Source of the DNA: JAWXBK01 sp034439975
GTDB taxonomy: Bacteria; Pseudomonadota; Alphaproteobacteria; Dongiales; Dongiaceae
Reading direction: 5' to 3'
DNA: 64,000 bases
Assembly: GCA_034439975.1 (NCBI GenBank)
Contig: JAWXBK010000003.1
Location: 50,599 to 114,598 of the forward strand
The position numbers and the translations under genes were made by a program. Below, piece by piece: positions 16,088-24,510 of the stretch. The notes below the pieces were generated by a model. The model was not told the origin of the DNA. It saw only the letters and a program-made list of their open reading frames with translations, and searched no databases. Numbering within the stretch: position 1 is the first letter of the stretch; every line of letters starts with the position of its first letter.

Positions 16088-16588
16088 ATGTCGGGCCGCC
16101 TCGAAAACCGTGCAGCGGATGCGGTCTCGCCGGCCGGCGAGCCGCTTCGCCTCACGCGGATTCTGGGCGGCAGCGACGATCCTGCAATGGCCGATCGGCT
16201 GCACGATCTGTCGCATGCCGGCCGGATCGAGGAGATCACGCTGGGTCGCGACGATCTCGCGCGCCGCCGAATCCGCATCGCGACCGATGCCGGCACCGAT
16301 TGCGCGATCGCGCTCGATCGCAGCGAGAAACTGTTCGATGGTGCCGTGCTGCTGCTCGAGGCGGATCGTGCGGTCGTCGTGCGGATGGAACCCGAGCGCT
16401 GGCTGTCGCTCGAAACGGCGAGCCCGGCCGCCGCTCTGCGGCTCGGTTACTTCGCCGGCAACATGCATTGGCGGGTGCGTTTCGAAGGCAACATCCTCCA
16501 TATCGCGCTCGAAGGGTTGGCCTCGGACTATCTCGCGAGGCTCGACCCGGTCTTGCGGCAGGGCGGCGTGCGCGCCGTCGTCAAATGA
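16088..16588 (+). CDS. ureE: Urease accessory protein UreE
   Basis: The 166-aa nickel metallochaperone has the UreE peptide-binding N-terminal domain and the diagnostic GYFAGNMHWRVRFEGNILHI segment, including the nickel-binding His of GNMHW (about residue 129). The C-terminal His-rich tail of many UreE proteins is absent. Nickel storage here may instead rest on the His-rich HypB. The ATG at 16088 lies 10 bp after the second ureohydrolase. The stop overlaps the ureF start (ATGA). Confidence 0.9.
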   Translation: MSGRLENRAADAVSPAGEPLRLTRILGGSDDPAMADRLHDLSHAGRIEEITLGRDDLARRRIRIATDAGTDCAIALDRSEKLFDGAVLLLEADRAVVVRMEPERWLSLETASPAAALRLGYFAGNMHWRVRFEGNILHIALEGLASDYLARLDPVLRQGGVRAVVK

Positions 16589-17286
16589 CCAGGATCGCCG
16601 CTCGTCTCGCGATGCTGCGCCACGGCGACAGCGCCTTTCCCGGTGGCACCGCGTCTTTCTCCTGGGGCCTCGAAACATTGGTGCGCGATGGGCTGGTGCG
16701 CAACGCTACCGAGCTTGAGGCCATGCTGCATGACCAGCTCCGCTTGCGCTGGGCAACGGGCGAACGTGCGGCGCTGCTGGCGGCGTGGGATGCCGATCGC
16801 GATCTCGCCTGCATCGCGCGCATCGATCACATTCTCGAAGCGCGCACGCTGGCGCGCGAATGGCGCGAAGGTTCACGCCGCGCGGGTTCGGCATTGCTCT
16901 CGGTCCATGTCCGGCTTGGCACCGAAGGCGCCGCCGATTATCAGCGCGCACTTGCGACCGGCGAAGACATCGCACCCGGTTTGCCCGCGCTCAGCCATCT
17001 CACAGTGATGCAGGGGCTGCTCTGGCGCCAGAGCGGCATCGACCGCATCGACGCAGCGCTGATGGCCGCACACACGATCGTGCTGACGGCAACCGGCGCT
17101 TCAATCCGGCTCGGCATCATCGGTCACATCGATGCGCAGGCGATCGTCGGTCGCAGCGCGAAATTGATCGCCGATCTGCTGGCGGAAGTGCCGCCGCCAC
17201 TCGACGAGATTCACGCCTTCGTGCCGCTGGTCGAGATAGCCTCGATGCGCCACGAGACTGGCGAGATGCGTTTGTTTTCCAACTGA
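16585..17286 (+). CDS. ureF: Urease accessory protein UreF
   Basis: The 233-aa all-helical activation protein has the UreF opening HGDSAFPGGTASFSWGLE and the C-terminal HETGEMRLFSN tail, which mirrors the conserved HE...RLF.S ending that contacts UreD/UreG. It acts with UreD and UreG to carbamylate the active-site lysine and insert nickel into urease. The start overlaps the ureE stop by 4 bp. Confidence 0.9.
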   Translation: MTRIAARLAMLRHGDSAFPGGTASFSWGLETLVRDGLVRNATELEAMLHDQLRLRWATGERAALLAAWDADRDLACIARIDHILEARTLAREWREGSRRAGSALLSVHVRLGTEGAADYQRALATGEDIAPGLPALSHLTVMQGLLWRQSGIDRIDAALMAAHTIVLTATGASIRLGIIGHIDAQAIVGRSAKLIADLLAEVPPPLDEIHAFVPLVEIASMRHETGEMRLFSN

Positions 17287-17319
17287 CGTGATGCGCTGCG
17301 GAAAAGGGGAGGCTGCCCG

Positions 17320-18018
17320 ATGCTGCTGACACCGACCGAACTGGAACGGCTGACGATCTTCACATCGGCCGAGCTGGCCCGCCGCCGCCGCGGCCGCGGC
17401 TTGAAGCTGAATTATCCCGAGGCGGTCGCTTTCATCGCCGACGAGATTCTCGAGGGCGCACGCGACGGGCGCTCGGTCGCCGATCTGATTGGCTACGGCT
17501 CGACCTTGCTCACGACCGACGATGTCATGGAGGGCGTTGCCGATCTCCTGCCGATGCTGCAGGTCGAAGGCACGTTCCCCGACGGCACCAAGCTGGTCAC
17601 GGTCCACGACCCGATCCGGCCCGGCAAGAAGGCGCTGCCGAAGGACCGACGGATTCCCGGCGAGATCCTGCCGCTCGACGGCGAGATCGAGCTTCATGCC
17701 GGCCGCCGCGGCACCCGGCTCAAGGTCGTCAACACCGGCGACCGGCCGGTGCAGATCGGCAGTCACTATCATTTCTTCGAAACCAACGCGGCGCTCGATT
17801 TCGATCGCGCGGCCGCGTTCGGCATGCATCTCGACATCCCTGCGGGCACGGCAGTGCGCTTCGAGCCGGGCGAGAGCAAGGACGTGGCGCTGGTTGCATT
17901 CGGCGGTACGGGCGAACTCTGGGGCCTCAACTCGCTGACCAACGGATCGGCACATAGCGACGAGGTCAAACAGGCCGCGCTGAAACGGGCGCGCGAACGC
18001 GGCTTCAAGGGAGCCTGA
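17320..18018 (+). CDS. ureAB: Urease subunit gamma/beta fusion
   Basis: The 232-aa protein joins urease gamma (1-100, starting MLLTPTELERLTIFTSAELA and including KLNYPEAVAFI) to beta (about 125-232, with GEILPLDGEIELHAGR, IGSHYHFFETN and RFEPGESK). A single polypeptide replaces the usual separate UreA and UreB, an arrangement like the small subunit of Helicobacter urease and some alphaproteobacteria. It ends 3 bp before ureC. With UreC it forms the enzyme that hydrolyses urea to ammonia and carbon dioxide. Confidence 0.93.
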   Translation: MLLTPTELERLTIFTSAELARRRRGRGLKLNYPEAVAFIADEILEGARDGRSVADLIGYGSTLLTTDDVMEGVADLLPMLQVEGTFPDGTKLVTVHDPIRPGKKALPKDRRIPGEILPLDGEIELHAGRRGTRLKVVNTGDRPVQIGSHYHFFETNAALDFDRAAAFGMHLDIPAGTAVRFEPGESKDVALVAFGGTGELWGLNSLTNGSAHSDEVKQAALKRARERGFKGA

Positions 18019-18021
18019 ACG

Positions 18022-19734
18022 ATGGCCAAAATCTCCAGGCGCGATTACGCGTCCATGTACGGGCCGACCACGGGCGATTGCGTCCGGCTCGGCGATACGT
18101 CGCTGTTGGCGGAGGTCGAAAAAGACCACGCCGTGCCGGGCGAGGAATGTCTCCATGGCGGCGGCAAGACGCTGCGCGACGGGCTCGGGCTTGCGGCCGG
18201 CTATAACAGCGAAGACGGCGCGCTCGACATGCTGATCTCGAACGCCGTGGTGATCGATCCGGTGCTCGGCATCGTCAAGGGCGATATCGGCATCAAGGAT
18301 GGCCGTATCGTCGGCATCGGCAAGGCTGGCAATCCTGCGATCATGGATGGCGTGCATCCCAATCTGATCTGCGGTGCCGCAACCACCGTGCGCGATGCAG
18401 AAGGGCTGATCGCCACGCCTGGTGCTATCGACGTGCATGTGCATTTCGACAGCGCCCAGCTCTGCCAGCATGCGATCTCGTCGGGGATCACCACGATGAT
18501 CGGTGGCTCGCTCGGTCCGATCACCGTTGGCATCGATTGCGGCGGTGCCTTCAATGTCGGGCGCATGCTGCAGGCCGCTGAGGAATGGCCGATCAATTTC
18601 GGCTTTCTCGGTCGCGGCAATACCTCGAAGGCTCGATCGCTCTACGACCAGATCGAAGGCGGCTGCATCGGTCTCAAGATCCACGAGGATTGGGGTGCGA
18701 TGCCGGCGGCGATCGACACCTGCCTCGCCGTCGCCGACGAACTCGATTTCCAGGTCCAGCTCCATACCGACACGCTGAACGAAAGCGGTTTCCTCGAAAC
18801 GACGCTGGCGGCGATCAACAATCGCACGATTCACATGTATCATACGGAAGGCGCCGGCGGCGGCCATGCGCCCGACATCATCCGTGTCGCGGGCGAGCGC
18901 AATTGCCTGCCGTCATCGACCAATCCGACCAATCCCTACACGATCAACACGTTCGACGAACATCTCGACATGACGATGGTCTGCCACCATCTCAGCCCGT
19001 CGATACCCGAAGACGTTGCCTTCGCCGAAAGCCGGATCCGCGCCCAGACCATCGCCGCCGAAGACGTACTGCACGATATCGGCGCGATCTCGATGCTCGG
19101 GTCCGACAGCCAGGGCATGGGCCGTATCGGCGAAGTGATCTGCCGCACCTGGCAGCTCGCTTCCAAGATGCGCGACCAGCGCGGTCGCCTCACCGAAGAG
19201 ACAACCAGGCGCGGCGACAATGAGCGGATCAAGCGCTATATCGCGAAATACACGATCAACGCCGCGCGCACCTTCGGCATCGCCGAGCATGTCGGCTCGC
19301 TCGAAGCTGGGAAGCTGGCCGATGTCGTGCTATGGCGGCCCGGATTTTTCGGCATCAAGCCGGAACTGGTCGTCAAAGGCGGGTTCATCGCCTGGGGCGT
19401 GATGGGCGACAGTGCCGCCTCGCTGATGACCTGCGAACCGTTGATCATGCGTCCGCAATGGGGTGCGTTCGGCCGCGCGAAGCAATCGCTCAGCGCCTGT
19501 TTCGTCAATCCGCTGGCGCTCGAGAAGGGCGTGGGTGAGCGGCTGGAGCTGCGCAAGATGCTGCTGCCGACCCGCGGTACGCGCAAGCTCAACAAGTCAC
19601 ACATGCTGCATAACGACGCCTGCCCGAAAATGCGCGTCGATCCCAATACGTTCGACGTGTTCGTCGATGGCAAGCTGGCCACCTGCGAGCCGGCCAAGGT
19701 CCTGCCGCTCGCGCAACGCTACATGCTGCGATGA
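18022..19734 (+). CDS. ureC: Urease subunit alpha (catalytic)
   Basis: The full-length 570-aa alpha subunit has every catalytic landmark: His139/His141 in DVHVHFD, the carbamylated Lys219 in GLKIHEDWG, later His ligands in QLHTDT and GGGHAPD, the flap Cys in VCHHLS and the Asp ligand in GSDSQGMGR. It should be an active dinickel urease once assembled. It lies directly after the gamma/beta fusion and overlaps ureG by 4 bp. Urea could come from the two ureohydrolases encoded upstream as well as from outside the cell. Confidence 0.97.
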   Translation: MAKISRRDYASMYGPTTGDCVRLGDTSLLAEVEKDHAVPGEECLHGGGKTLRDGLGLAAGYNSEDGALDMLISNAVVIDPVLGIVKGDIGIKDGRIVGIGKAGNPAIMDGVHPNLICGAATTVRDAEGLIATPGAIDVHVHFDSAQLCQHAISSGITTMIGGSLGPITVGIDCGGAFNVGRMLQAAEEWPINFGFLGRGNTSKARSLYDQIEGGCIGLKIHEDWGAMPAAIDTCLAVADELDFQVQLHTDTLNESGFLETTLAAINNRTIHMYHTEGAGGGHAPDIIRVAGERNCLPSSTNPTNPYTINTFDEHLDMTMVCHHLSPSIPEDVAFAESRIRAQTIAAEDVLHDIGAISMLGSDSQGMGRIGEVICRTWQLASKMRDQRGRLTEETTRRGDNERIKRYIAKYTINAARTFGIAEHVGSLEAGKLADVVLWRPGFFGIKPELVVKGGFIAWGVMGDSAASLMTCEPLIMRPQWGAFGRAKQSLSACFVNPLALEKGVGERLELRKMLLPTRGTRKLNKSHMLHNDACPKMRVDPNTFDVFVDGKLATCEPAKVLPLAQRYMLR

Positions 19735-20393
19735 ACGTCACCGCGAAACGACAGGGGGGCGGCATGCCGGACAACGAGGGCGCCGCACCGAGCGCGGCGC
19801 GCGTCGGCATTGGCGGCCCAGTCGGATCGGGCAAAACCAAGCTGATCGAGGCGCTGATCCCCCGCCTCGACGCGGGCGGCTATCGCATCGCCGTCGTGAC
19901 CAACGATCTCGTCACCAAGGAGGATGCCGAGCGGCTACAGCGCAGCGGGCTGATCGATCCGAACCGCGTTCGCGCGGTCGAAACTGGCGCCTGTCCGCAT
20001 ACCGCGATCCGCGAAGATCCGACGCTGAACATCCAAGCGGCCGATCTGCTCGAACAGGCGTTCAAGCCGCTCGACCTGATCCTGATCGAGAGCGGCGGCG
20101 ACAATCTCGCCTCGACCTTTTCGCTCGACCTGGTCGATTACTGGATCTTCGTGATCGACGTGGCCGGCGGCGACGATATTCCGCGCAAGCGTGGCCCCGG
20201 AATCCTGCAATGCGACCTGCTGGTCATCAACAAGATCGATCTCGCGCCGCATGTCGGTGTCGATCTGGCCCAGATGCGGCGCGAAGCCGGCGAGGTTCGC
20301 GAGGGCCGGCCGATCGTCATGACCAACGCGGCGCGCGGCGAAGGCATCGACGAGATCATCGCGATCCTCGATCGCCAGGTATTGCTGAGATGA
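19731..20393 (+). CDS. ureG: Urease accessory GTPase UreG
   Basis: This 220-aa GTPase drives nickel delivery to urease. Walker A GGPVGSGKT occupies about 28-36, switch-region VVTNDLVTKEDAERL and VETGACPHTAIRED contain the CPH nickel site, and the base motif is VINKIDLAP. The start ATG overlaps the ureC stop (ATGA); an internal ATG at 19764 is a possible alternative that trims 11 residues. The stop overlaps ureD. Confidence 0.95.
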   Translation: MNVTAKRQGGGMPDNEGAAPSAARVGIGGPVGSGKTKLIEALIPRLDAGGYRIAVVTNDLVTKEDAERLQRSGLIDPNRVRAVETGACPHTAIREDPTLNIQAADLLEQAFKPLDLILIESGGDNLASTFSLDLVDYWIFVIDVAGGDDIPRKRGPGILQCDLLVINKIDLAPHVGVDLAQMRREAGEVREGRPIVMTNAARGEGIDEIIAILDRQVLLR

Positions 20394-21286
20394 ACGTTCC
20401 GCTGCGCGAACTGGCAACGGACTCCGTCGGCGACGGCAACGTGGCGGGTCGCCTCGCGGCCCTGCGGCTCGAGTTCGCCGCCGCGCCGGAGGGCGAGACC
20501 CATGTCGCGCGTCAGTACGCATCCTATCCGTTTCATATCTGCCGGCCGTTCCGCTATGCGGACGATCCTGCCGGCATGGCGACTGTCTATACGCAATCGG
20601 CTTCCGGCGGCATCTACGAACATGAGCGGCTCTCGATCGCGATCGAAACTCAGGCAGGGGCGGCGGCTCATGTGACGACGCAGGCATCGACCATCGTGCA
20701 CGAGATGCAGCACGGCCTTGCGAGACAGACGATCGATCTGCATGCCGGGCCGGATTCCTGGCTGGAGTTTCTGTCCGACCCGCTGATCCTCTTTCCCGAT
20801 GCGCGGATCGAAACCCGGCTCCGTTTGGTCGCTGGCGCGGGTGCGCGCGCGATCGTCGGCGACGCATTCCTCGCGCACGATCCCAAGGGCAAAGGCCGGC
20901 CGTTCGGCCGCGTTACCGGGGAGATCCGCATCGAGCGCGAGGATGGCGGCACGATTGCCGTCGATCGCCTGTCGGTGTCAGGTGCGGATTTCTGCAAATC
21001 GTTGCGCCAGGCCGATCGCGGCTTCGCGACGCATGGCAGTATGTTGATGCTGGCGCCCGAGGACGAATCCGCCCGCGCTCTCGATGCTATTCGCGGCCTG
21101 CTTGCCGCGCCGCAAGAAACGCCGGGCGAAATCTATGCCGGCGTTTCGCTGCTGCCGCAGGGTGCGGGGCTGTGGACGCGGGCGGTGGCGCGCGACGGGG
21201 CGGCGCTCCGTCGCACGATGCTCGCCATCTGGTCCGCCATGCGCGAAAGCATGACCGGCATCGCGCCGGCGCCGCGCCGAAAGTGA
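20390..21286 (+). CDS. ureD: Urease accessory protein UreD (UreH)
   Basis: The 298-aa beta-helical scaffold protein binds apo-urease and UreF/UreG. Recognisable segments are RQYASYPFHICRPF near the N terminus, the QASTIVHEM block, FLSDPLILFPDARIET and an ending rich in RAVARDGAALR. It is the last gene of the locus and starts inside the ureG stop (ATGA). No ureI/Yut urea channel or UrtABCDE-type urea importer is present, in keeping with urea being made internally. Confidence 0.9.
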   Translation: MNVPLRELATDSVGDGNVAGRLAALRLEFAAAPEGETHVARQYASYPFHICRPFRYADDPAGMATVYTQSASGGIYEHERLSIAIETQAGAAAHVTTQASTIVHEMQHGLARQTIDLHAGPDSWLEFLSDPLILFPDARIETRLRLVAGAGARAIVGDAFLAHDPKGKGRPFGRVTGEIRIEREDGGTIAVDRLSVSGADFCKSLRQADRGFATHGSMLMLAPEDESARALDAIRGLLAAPQETPGEIYAGVSLLPQGAGLWTRAVARDGAALRRTMLAIWSAMRESMTGIAPAPRRK

Positions 21287-21305
21287 TATACGATTTCGCG
21301 ATCTC

Positions 21306-21494
21306 TCAGAAAGAGACGCGAAACATGGTTGCCGCGACCCGGGCCACGGTTAGCCCGGGTGCATCATTCTCGGTCGCGAATTTCGTCCAGCCGGGAACCC
21401 CGACTGCCTCGATGATCCCCTGCGGGTCGACCAGATAGGCGACGCCGTCGATCGAATCGAGCAGGTCTGGGCATTTATTCGGTTCAACATCGCG
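21306..21494 (-). pseudogene. Remnant of a PAS-like domain gene
   Basis: Reading the minus strand gives a 62-codon open stretch with DSIDGVAYLVDPQG and VGVPGWTKFATENDA, which resembles PAS-type sensory proteins of alphaproteobacteria. It then stops at 21306. No start codon or upstream domain is present (an in-frame TAG lies at 21495-21497). I read it as a decayed fragment; a very short real gene is less likely. Confidence 0.45.
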
Positions 21495-21591
21495 CTATCG
21501 CTCCCAGCCGCAAAGGGAATGTCGTGTGGCGGCGCCTGCAGATCAACCCATCCTTCGGTATGGGAGGTTGCCTGTTCGGGTCGGATCAGCG

Positions 21592-21795
21592 CTATGCCTT
21601 CGAATCCGGTGCTATCTCGGCAATCTGAGCCAGGATATCGGCCTCGGTCTGCTTCGGCAGGTCGCCAGCGAAGGCGTAGCCGTCCGGCTTGTGATCGATA
21701 AAGACCTCGCCGGTGAGCTCGAAGTCCTTCGGCTCATCGAACGCACCGATGCAGATTGCGCGGCAAGCCGGAAGTGGCTTCGTTCGGGCAATGTT
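21592..21795 (-). pseudogene. C-terminal remnant of a GFA (formaldehyde-activating-like) family gene
   Basis: The minus strand encodes about 67 codons with IGAFDEPKDFELTGEVFID and KPDGYAFAGDLPKQTEADI, like the C terminus of glutathione-dependent formaldehyde-activating (GFA) family proteins. The zinc-binding N-terminal half is missing; an in-frame stop lies immediately upstream at 21796-21798 and there is no start. With the PAS-like remnant it fills most of the 643-bp gap between ureD and the next gene; nothing else is visible there. Confidence 0.5.
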
Positions 21796-21929
21796 TCATG
21801 CCGGCCGATTGACTCGTGCGGATCGCCAAGAAAAAATCGGATCGGGCCGCCTGGTGTGCGATGTTCGATGCACAATGCGGCGGATGTCGGATTTTCCGCC
21901 GATCGGCGGCCGCGCAGGGAGAGACCTCG

Positions 21930-23021
21930 ATGACAACCGGGCTTGTCCATGACGAACGTTATTACTGGATCGAGCTTGGCGGTTATCTGCCGCTTGGCGA
22001 ATTCACCCAGCCTTTCCCGGCGATGGACAGCCCCGAAGGCAAGCGCCGGATCCTCAACCTGGTGCGCGTGAGCGGCCTCATGAAACATCTCGTTGAGCTC
22101 GAGCCGCGGATGGCGACGGAAGACGAACTCGCGCTGTTCCATACGCGAGACTATATCGCCAAGGTCAAGGAATTGAGCGATACGCATGGCGGCAGCGTCG
22201 GCGATTTCACCGCGATCTGTGCCGGCGGTTACGATATCGCGAAACTCGCGGCCGGCGGCTGCATGGTCGCAATCGATGCGGTGCTGAACGGCCAGGTCGA
22301 CAATGCGTTCGCGATGGTGCGGCCCTGCGGCCATCATGCCGAAGCGGATCGCGGCCGCGGTTTTGCGATCTTCTCGAATGTCGCGGTCGCGATCATGAGC
22401 GCGCGGCAGCGTTTTGGCCTCGAACGGGTCGCCGTCATCGACTGGGACGTGCATCACGGCAACGGTACGCAATGGGCGTTCTACGACGATCCGGGCGTCC
22501 TCACGATGTCGATCCACCAGGACCGGCTCTATCCGGTCGAAAGCGGCGCGCTCGAGGAGCGCGGCACCGGCAAGGGCGAAGGGTATAATCTCAACATCCC
22601 GCTGCCGCCCGGCTGCGGCCATTCGGCTTACATTTCGACGATCGAGCGTGTCGTGGTGCCGGCGCTGCGGGCATTCAAGCCGCAGCTCGTCGTGATCGCC
22701 TCCGGCTTCGATGCCAGCGTGCTCGATCCGCTGGCGCGGATGATGTGCCACAGCGAAACCTACCGGCGCATGACGGAACTGGTCATGGCAGAAGCTGACG
22801 AACTCTGCGGCGGGCGGCTCGTTGTCTGTCTCGAGGGCGGCTATTCACCGGTCTACATCCCCTATTGCGGCCTGCCCGTGATCGAAACCCTGTCGGGCCG
22901 CCGTACCGAAGTCGTGGATCCGCTGGCCGCCTGGGTCGCCCAGATCGGCGGACACGATCTGCAACCGCATCAGAACGACGCGATCGAGCGCGCGGCAGCT
23001 TTGGTTTCCGGCATTCGCTGA
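21930..23021 (+). CDS. Histone deacetylase-like amidohydrolase 1 (acetylpolyamine amidohydrolase type)
   Basis: The 363-aa class II HDAC-fold zinc hydrolase has GHHAEADRGRGFAIFSNVA (tandem His), IDWDVHHGNGTQW (zinc Asp/His), SGFDASVLDP (second zinc Asp) and the transition-state Tyr in LEGGYSPVY. In bacteria such proteins deacetylate small N-acyl amines such as acetylpolyamines rather than histones. The usual PxGHHA reads PCGHHA here. The ATG at 21930 follows GGGAGAG. It shares its layout with the paralogue at 28014; the two flank an ABC importer, suggesting uptake followed by deacylation. Confidence 0.88.
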   Translation: MTTGLVHDERYYWIELGGYLPLGEFTQPFPAMDSPEGKRRILNLVRVSGLMKHLVELEPRMATEDELALFHTRDYIAKVKELSDTHGGSVGDFTAICAGGYDIAKLAAGGCMVAIDAVLNGQVDNAFAMVRPCGHHAEADRGRGFAIFSNVAVAIMSARQRFGLERVAVIDWDVHHGNGTQWAFYDDPGVLTMSIHQDRLYPVESGALEERGTGKGEGYNLNIPLPPGCGHSAYISTIERVVVPALRAFKPQLVVIASGFDASVLDPLARMMCHSETYRRMTELVMAEADELCGGRLVVCLEGGYSPVYIPYCGLPVIETLSGRRTEVVDPLAAWVAQIGGHDLQPHQNDAIERAAALVSGIR

Positions 23022-23151
23022 ACGGGCGTCGCGGCCGGCACGCGATCCGAAGCCTTGCGCCGCCCGCATGGCGGCATCGGCAGATGGAGTTTGACCGGGC
23101 AAGGCCAGCCTGTATCATCGATGATCAACTCAAAAATTGGGGGGACTACCC

Positions 23152-24462
23152 ATGAAAAAGACGTCTGATCGCCGTACGAGTTCATCGCTCTCGCGCCGGG
23201 CATTGCTCGGTTCGGGTGCCGCCGCTGGCGCGGTCGCCGCGACGGCTGCCGTCGGCGCGGTCGCCGCGCCCAAGATCGTGAAGGCCCAGAGCGGCGATCC
23301 GATCATCATCGGCACGGCCGCGGCCTTGACCGGCTGGGGCGCTGCCGACGGTCTCGATTTCAAGCAGGGCTGCGAGCTCGCGATCGAAGACATCAACGCG
23401 ATGGGCGGCATTGCCGGCCGTCCGGTCGAGTTCGTGGTCGAGGACTGCAAGGAGATGGGGCCGCAGAACAATATCGCGGCGACCCGCGCGCTCATCGATC
23501 GGCATGGCGTCCATGCGATCTGCAACGGCTATCTCGTCGGCTCCGGCGCGGAATACGACATCATCGCCGATGCGGAAGTCATGCACCTCAACTGCAACAC
23601 CTACGAGACGACCGCGAAGATCGTGCGCGACGATCCCGAGCGCTATTACACGATCTTCAGCGATTCGACCGAAATCTGGTACGGCACCGGCCTCCTGGTC
23701 TTCCTGAAGAATCTGATGGAATCCGGCCAGTGGGAGCCGAGCAACCGCAAGGTCGCGCTCATCACGTCGAACAATCCTTATTCGGTGCTGATCGCCGAAA
23801 CGATCCGCGATTACGCGCAGGAATATGGCTGGGAAGTGTCGCTCTACGAAGAAGTCGTGCAGCCGATCGCCGAATGGGGTCCGACGCTCGCCAAGATCCG
23901 CAGCGACCCGCCGGGCCTGATCGCAAACACGCATTTCTTCCCGCAGGACATCGCGCAGTTCGCCCTGCAGTTCGCCGAGAACCCGACGCCGTCGCTGGTC
24001 TATATGCAGTACGGCCCGTCGATTCCGGAGTTCATCAACCTCGCCAAGGAAACCGCCGATGGCATCCTCTGGGCGACCGTCGTCGGTTCGCTCGCGGGCG
24101 GCTTCGGGCTCAATTTCCAGCAGCGTTACACTGAACGCTATGGCGAGAACGCCGGCTTCCGCAACGCCGGTCAGACTTACGATCTGGTGATGATGTACGC
24201 GCAGGCGGCATCGCGCAGCGGAAATCCCGACGATCCGAAGGCCGTGGCGAATGTGCTGCGCAAAGCGACGATCCATCGCGGCGTTTGCGGATCGTGGAAG
24301 TTCGAGGCGGACGATCAGTGCGCGCGGCCTTATCCGGGCTTCACCACCGATCCGTCGCTCGGCCTGACGCATCACTTCTATCAGATCCAGGGCGGGCAGC
24401 AGGTTGCTGTCGGTCCGGCGCCTTACATCCAGGGCGAGTTCCAGCTCCCGTCCTGGCTCTAG
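23152..24462 (+). CDS. Amide/branched-chain-type ABC transporter substrate-binding protein
   Basis: The 436-aa periplasmic binding protein has a Tat-like signal (SRRALLGSGAAAG, cleavage near AQS at about residue 43). A Leu/Ile/Val-binding-type fold follows, with IIIGTAAALTGWGAADG at the start and VEFVVEDCKEMGPQNN. The family includes AmiC/FmdD/UrtA-like proteins for amides and urea. Several Cys residues (CNGY, NCNT, GVCGS, DDQCARP) could form disulfides. A GGGGG stretch lies 7 nt before the ATG. It is the first of five colinear genes forming one importer. Confidence 0.88.
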   Translation: MKKTSDRRTSSSLSRRALLGSGAAAGAVAATAAVGAVAAPKIVKAQSGDPIIIGTAAALTGWGAADGLDFKQGCELAIEDINAMGGIAGRPVEFVVEDCKEMGPQNNIAATRALIDRHGVHAICNGYLVGSGAEYDIIADAEVMHLNCNTYETTAKIVRDDPERYYTIFSDSTEIWYGTGLLVFLKNLMESGQWEPSNRKVALITSNNPYSVLIAETIRDYAQEYGWEVSLYEEVVQPIAEWGPTLAKIRSDPPGLIANTHFFPQDIAQFALQFAENPTPSLVYMQYGPSIPEFINLAKETADGILWATVVGSLAGGFGLNFQQRYTERYGENAGFRNAGQTYDLVMMYAQAASRSGNPDDPKAVANVLRKATIHRGVCGSWKFEADDQCARPYPGFTTDPSLGLTHHFYQIQGGQQVAVGPAPYIQGEFQLPSWL

Positions 24463-24510
24463 AGGCCCGGTCGGGGATGGTCGCAGGTCGGCGGGCCCGG
24501 ATGTCGGGCG

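Noticed and set aside
17101..18867. A 588-codon minus-strand open frame over ureAB and ureC
   Set aside because: Antisense shadow of conserved urease genes; no domain or ribosome site.
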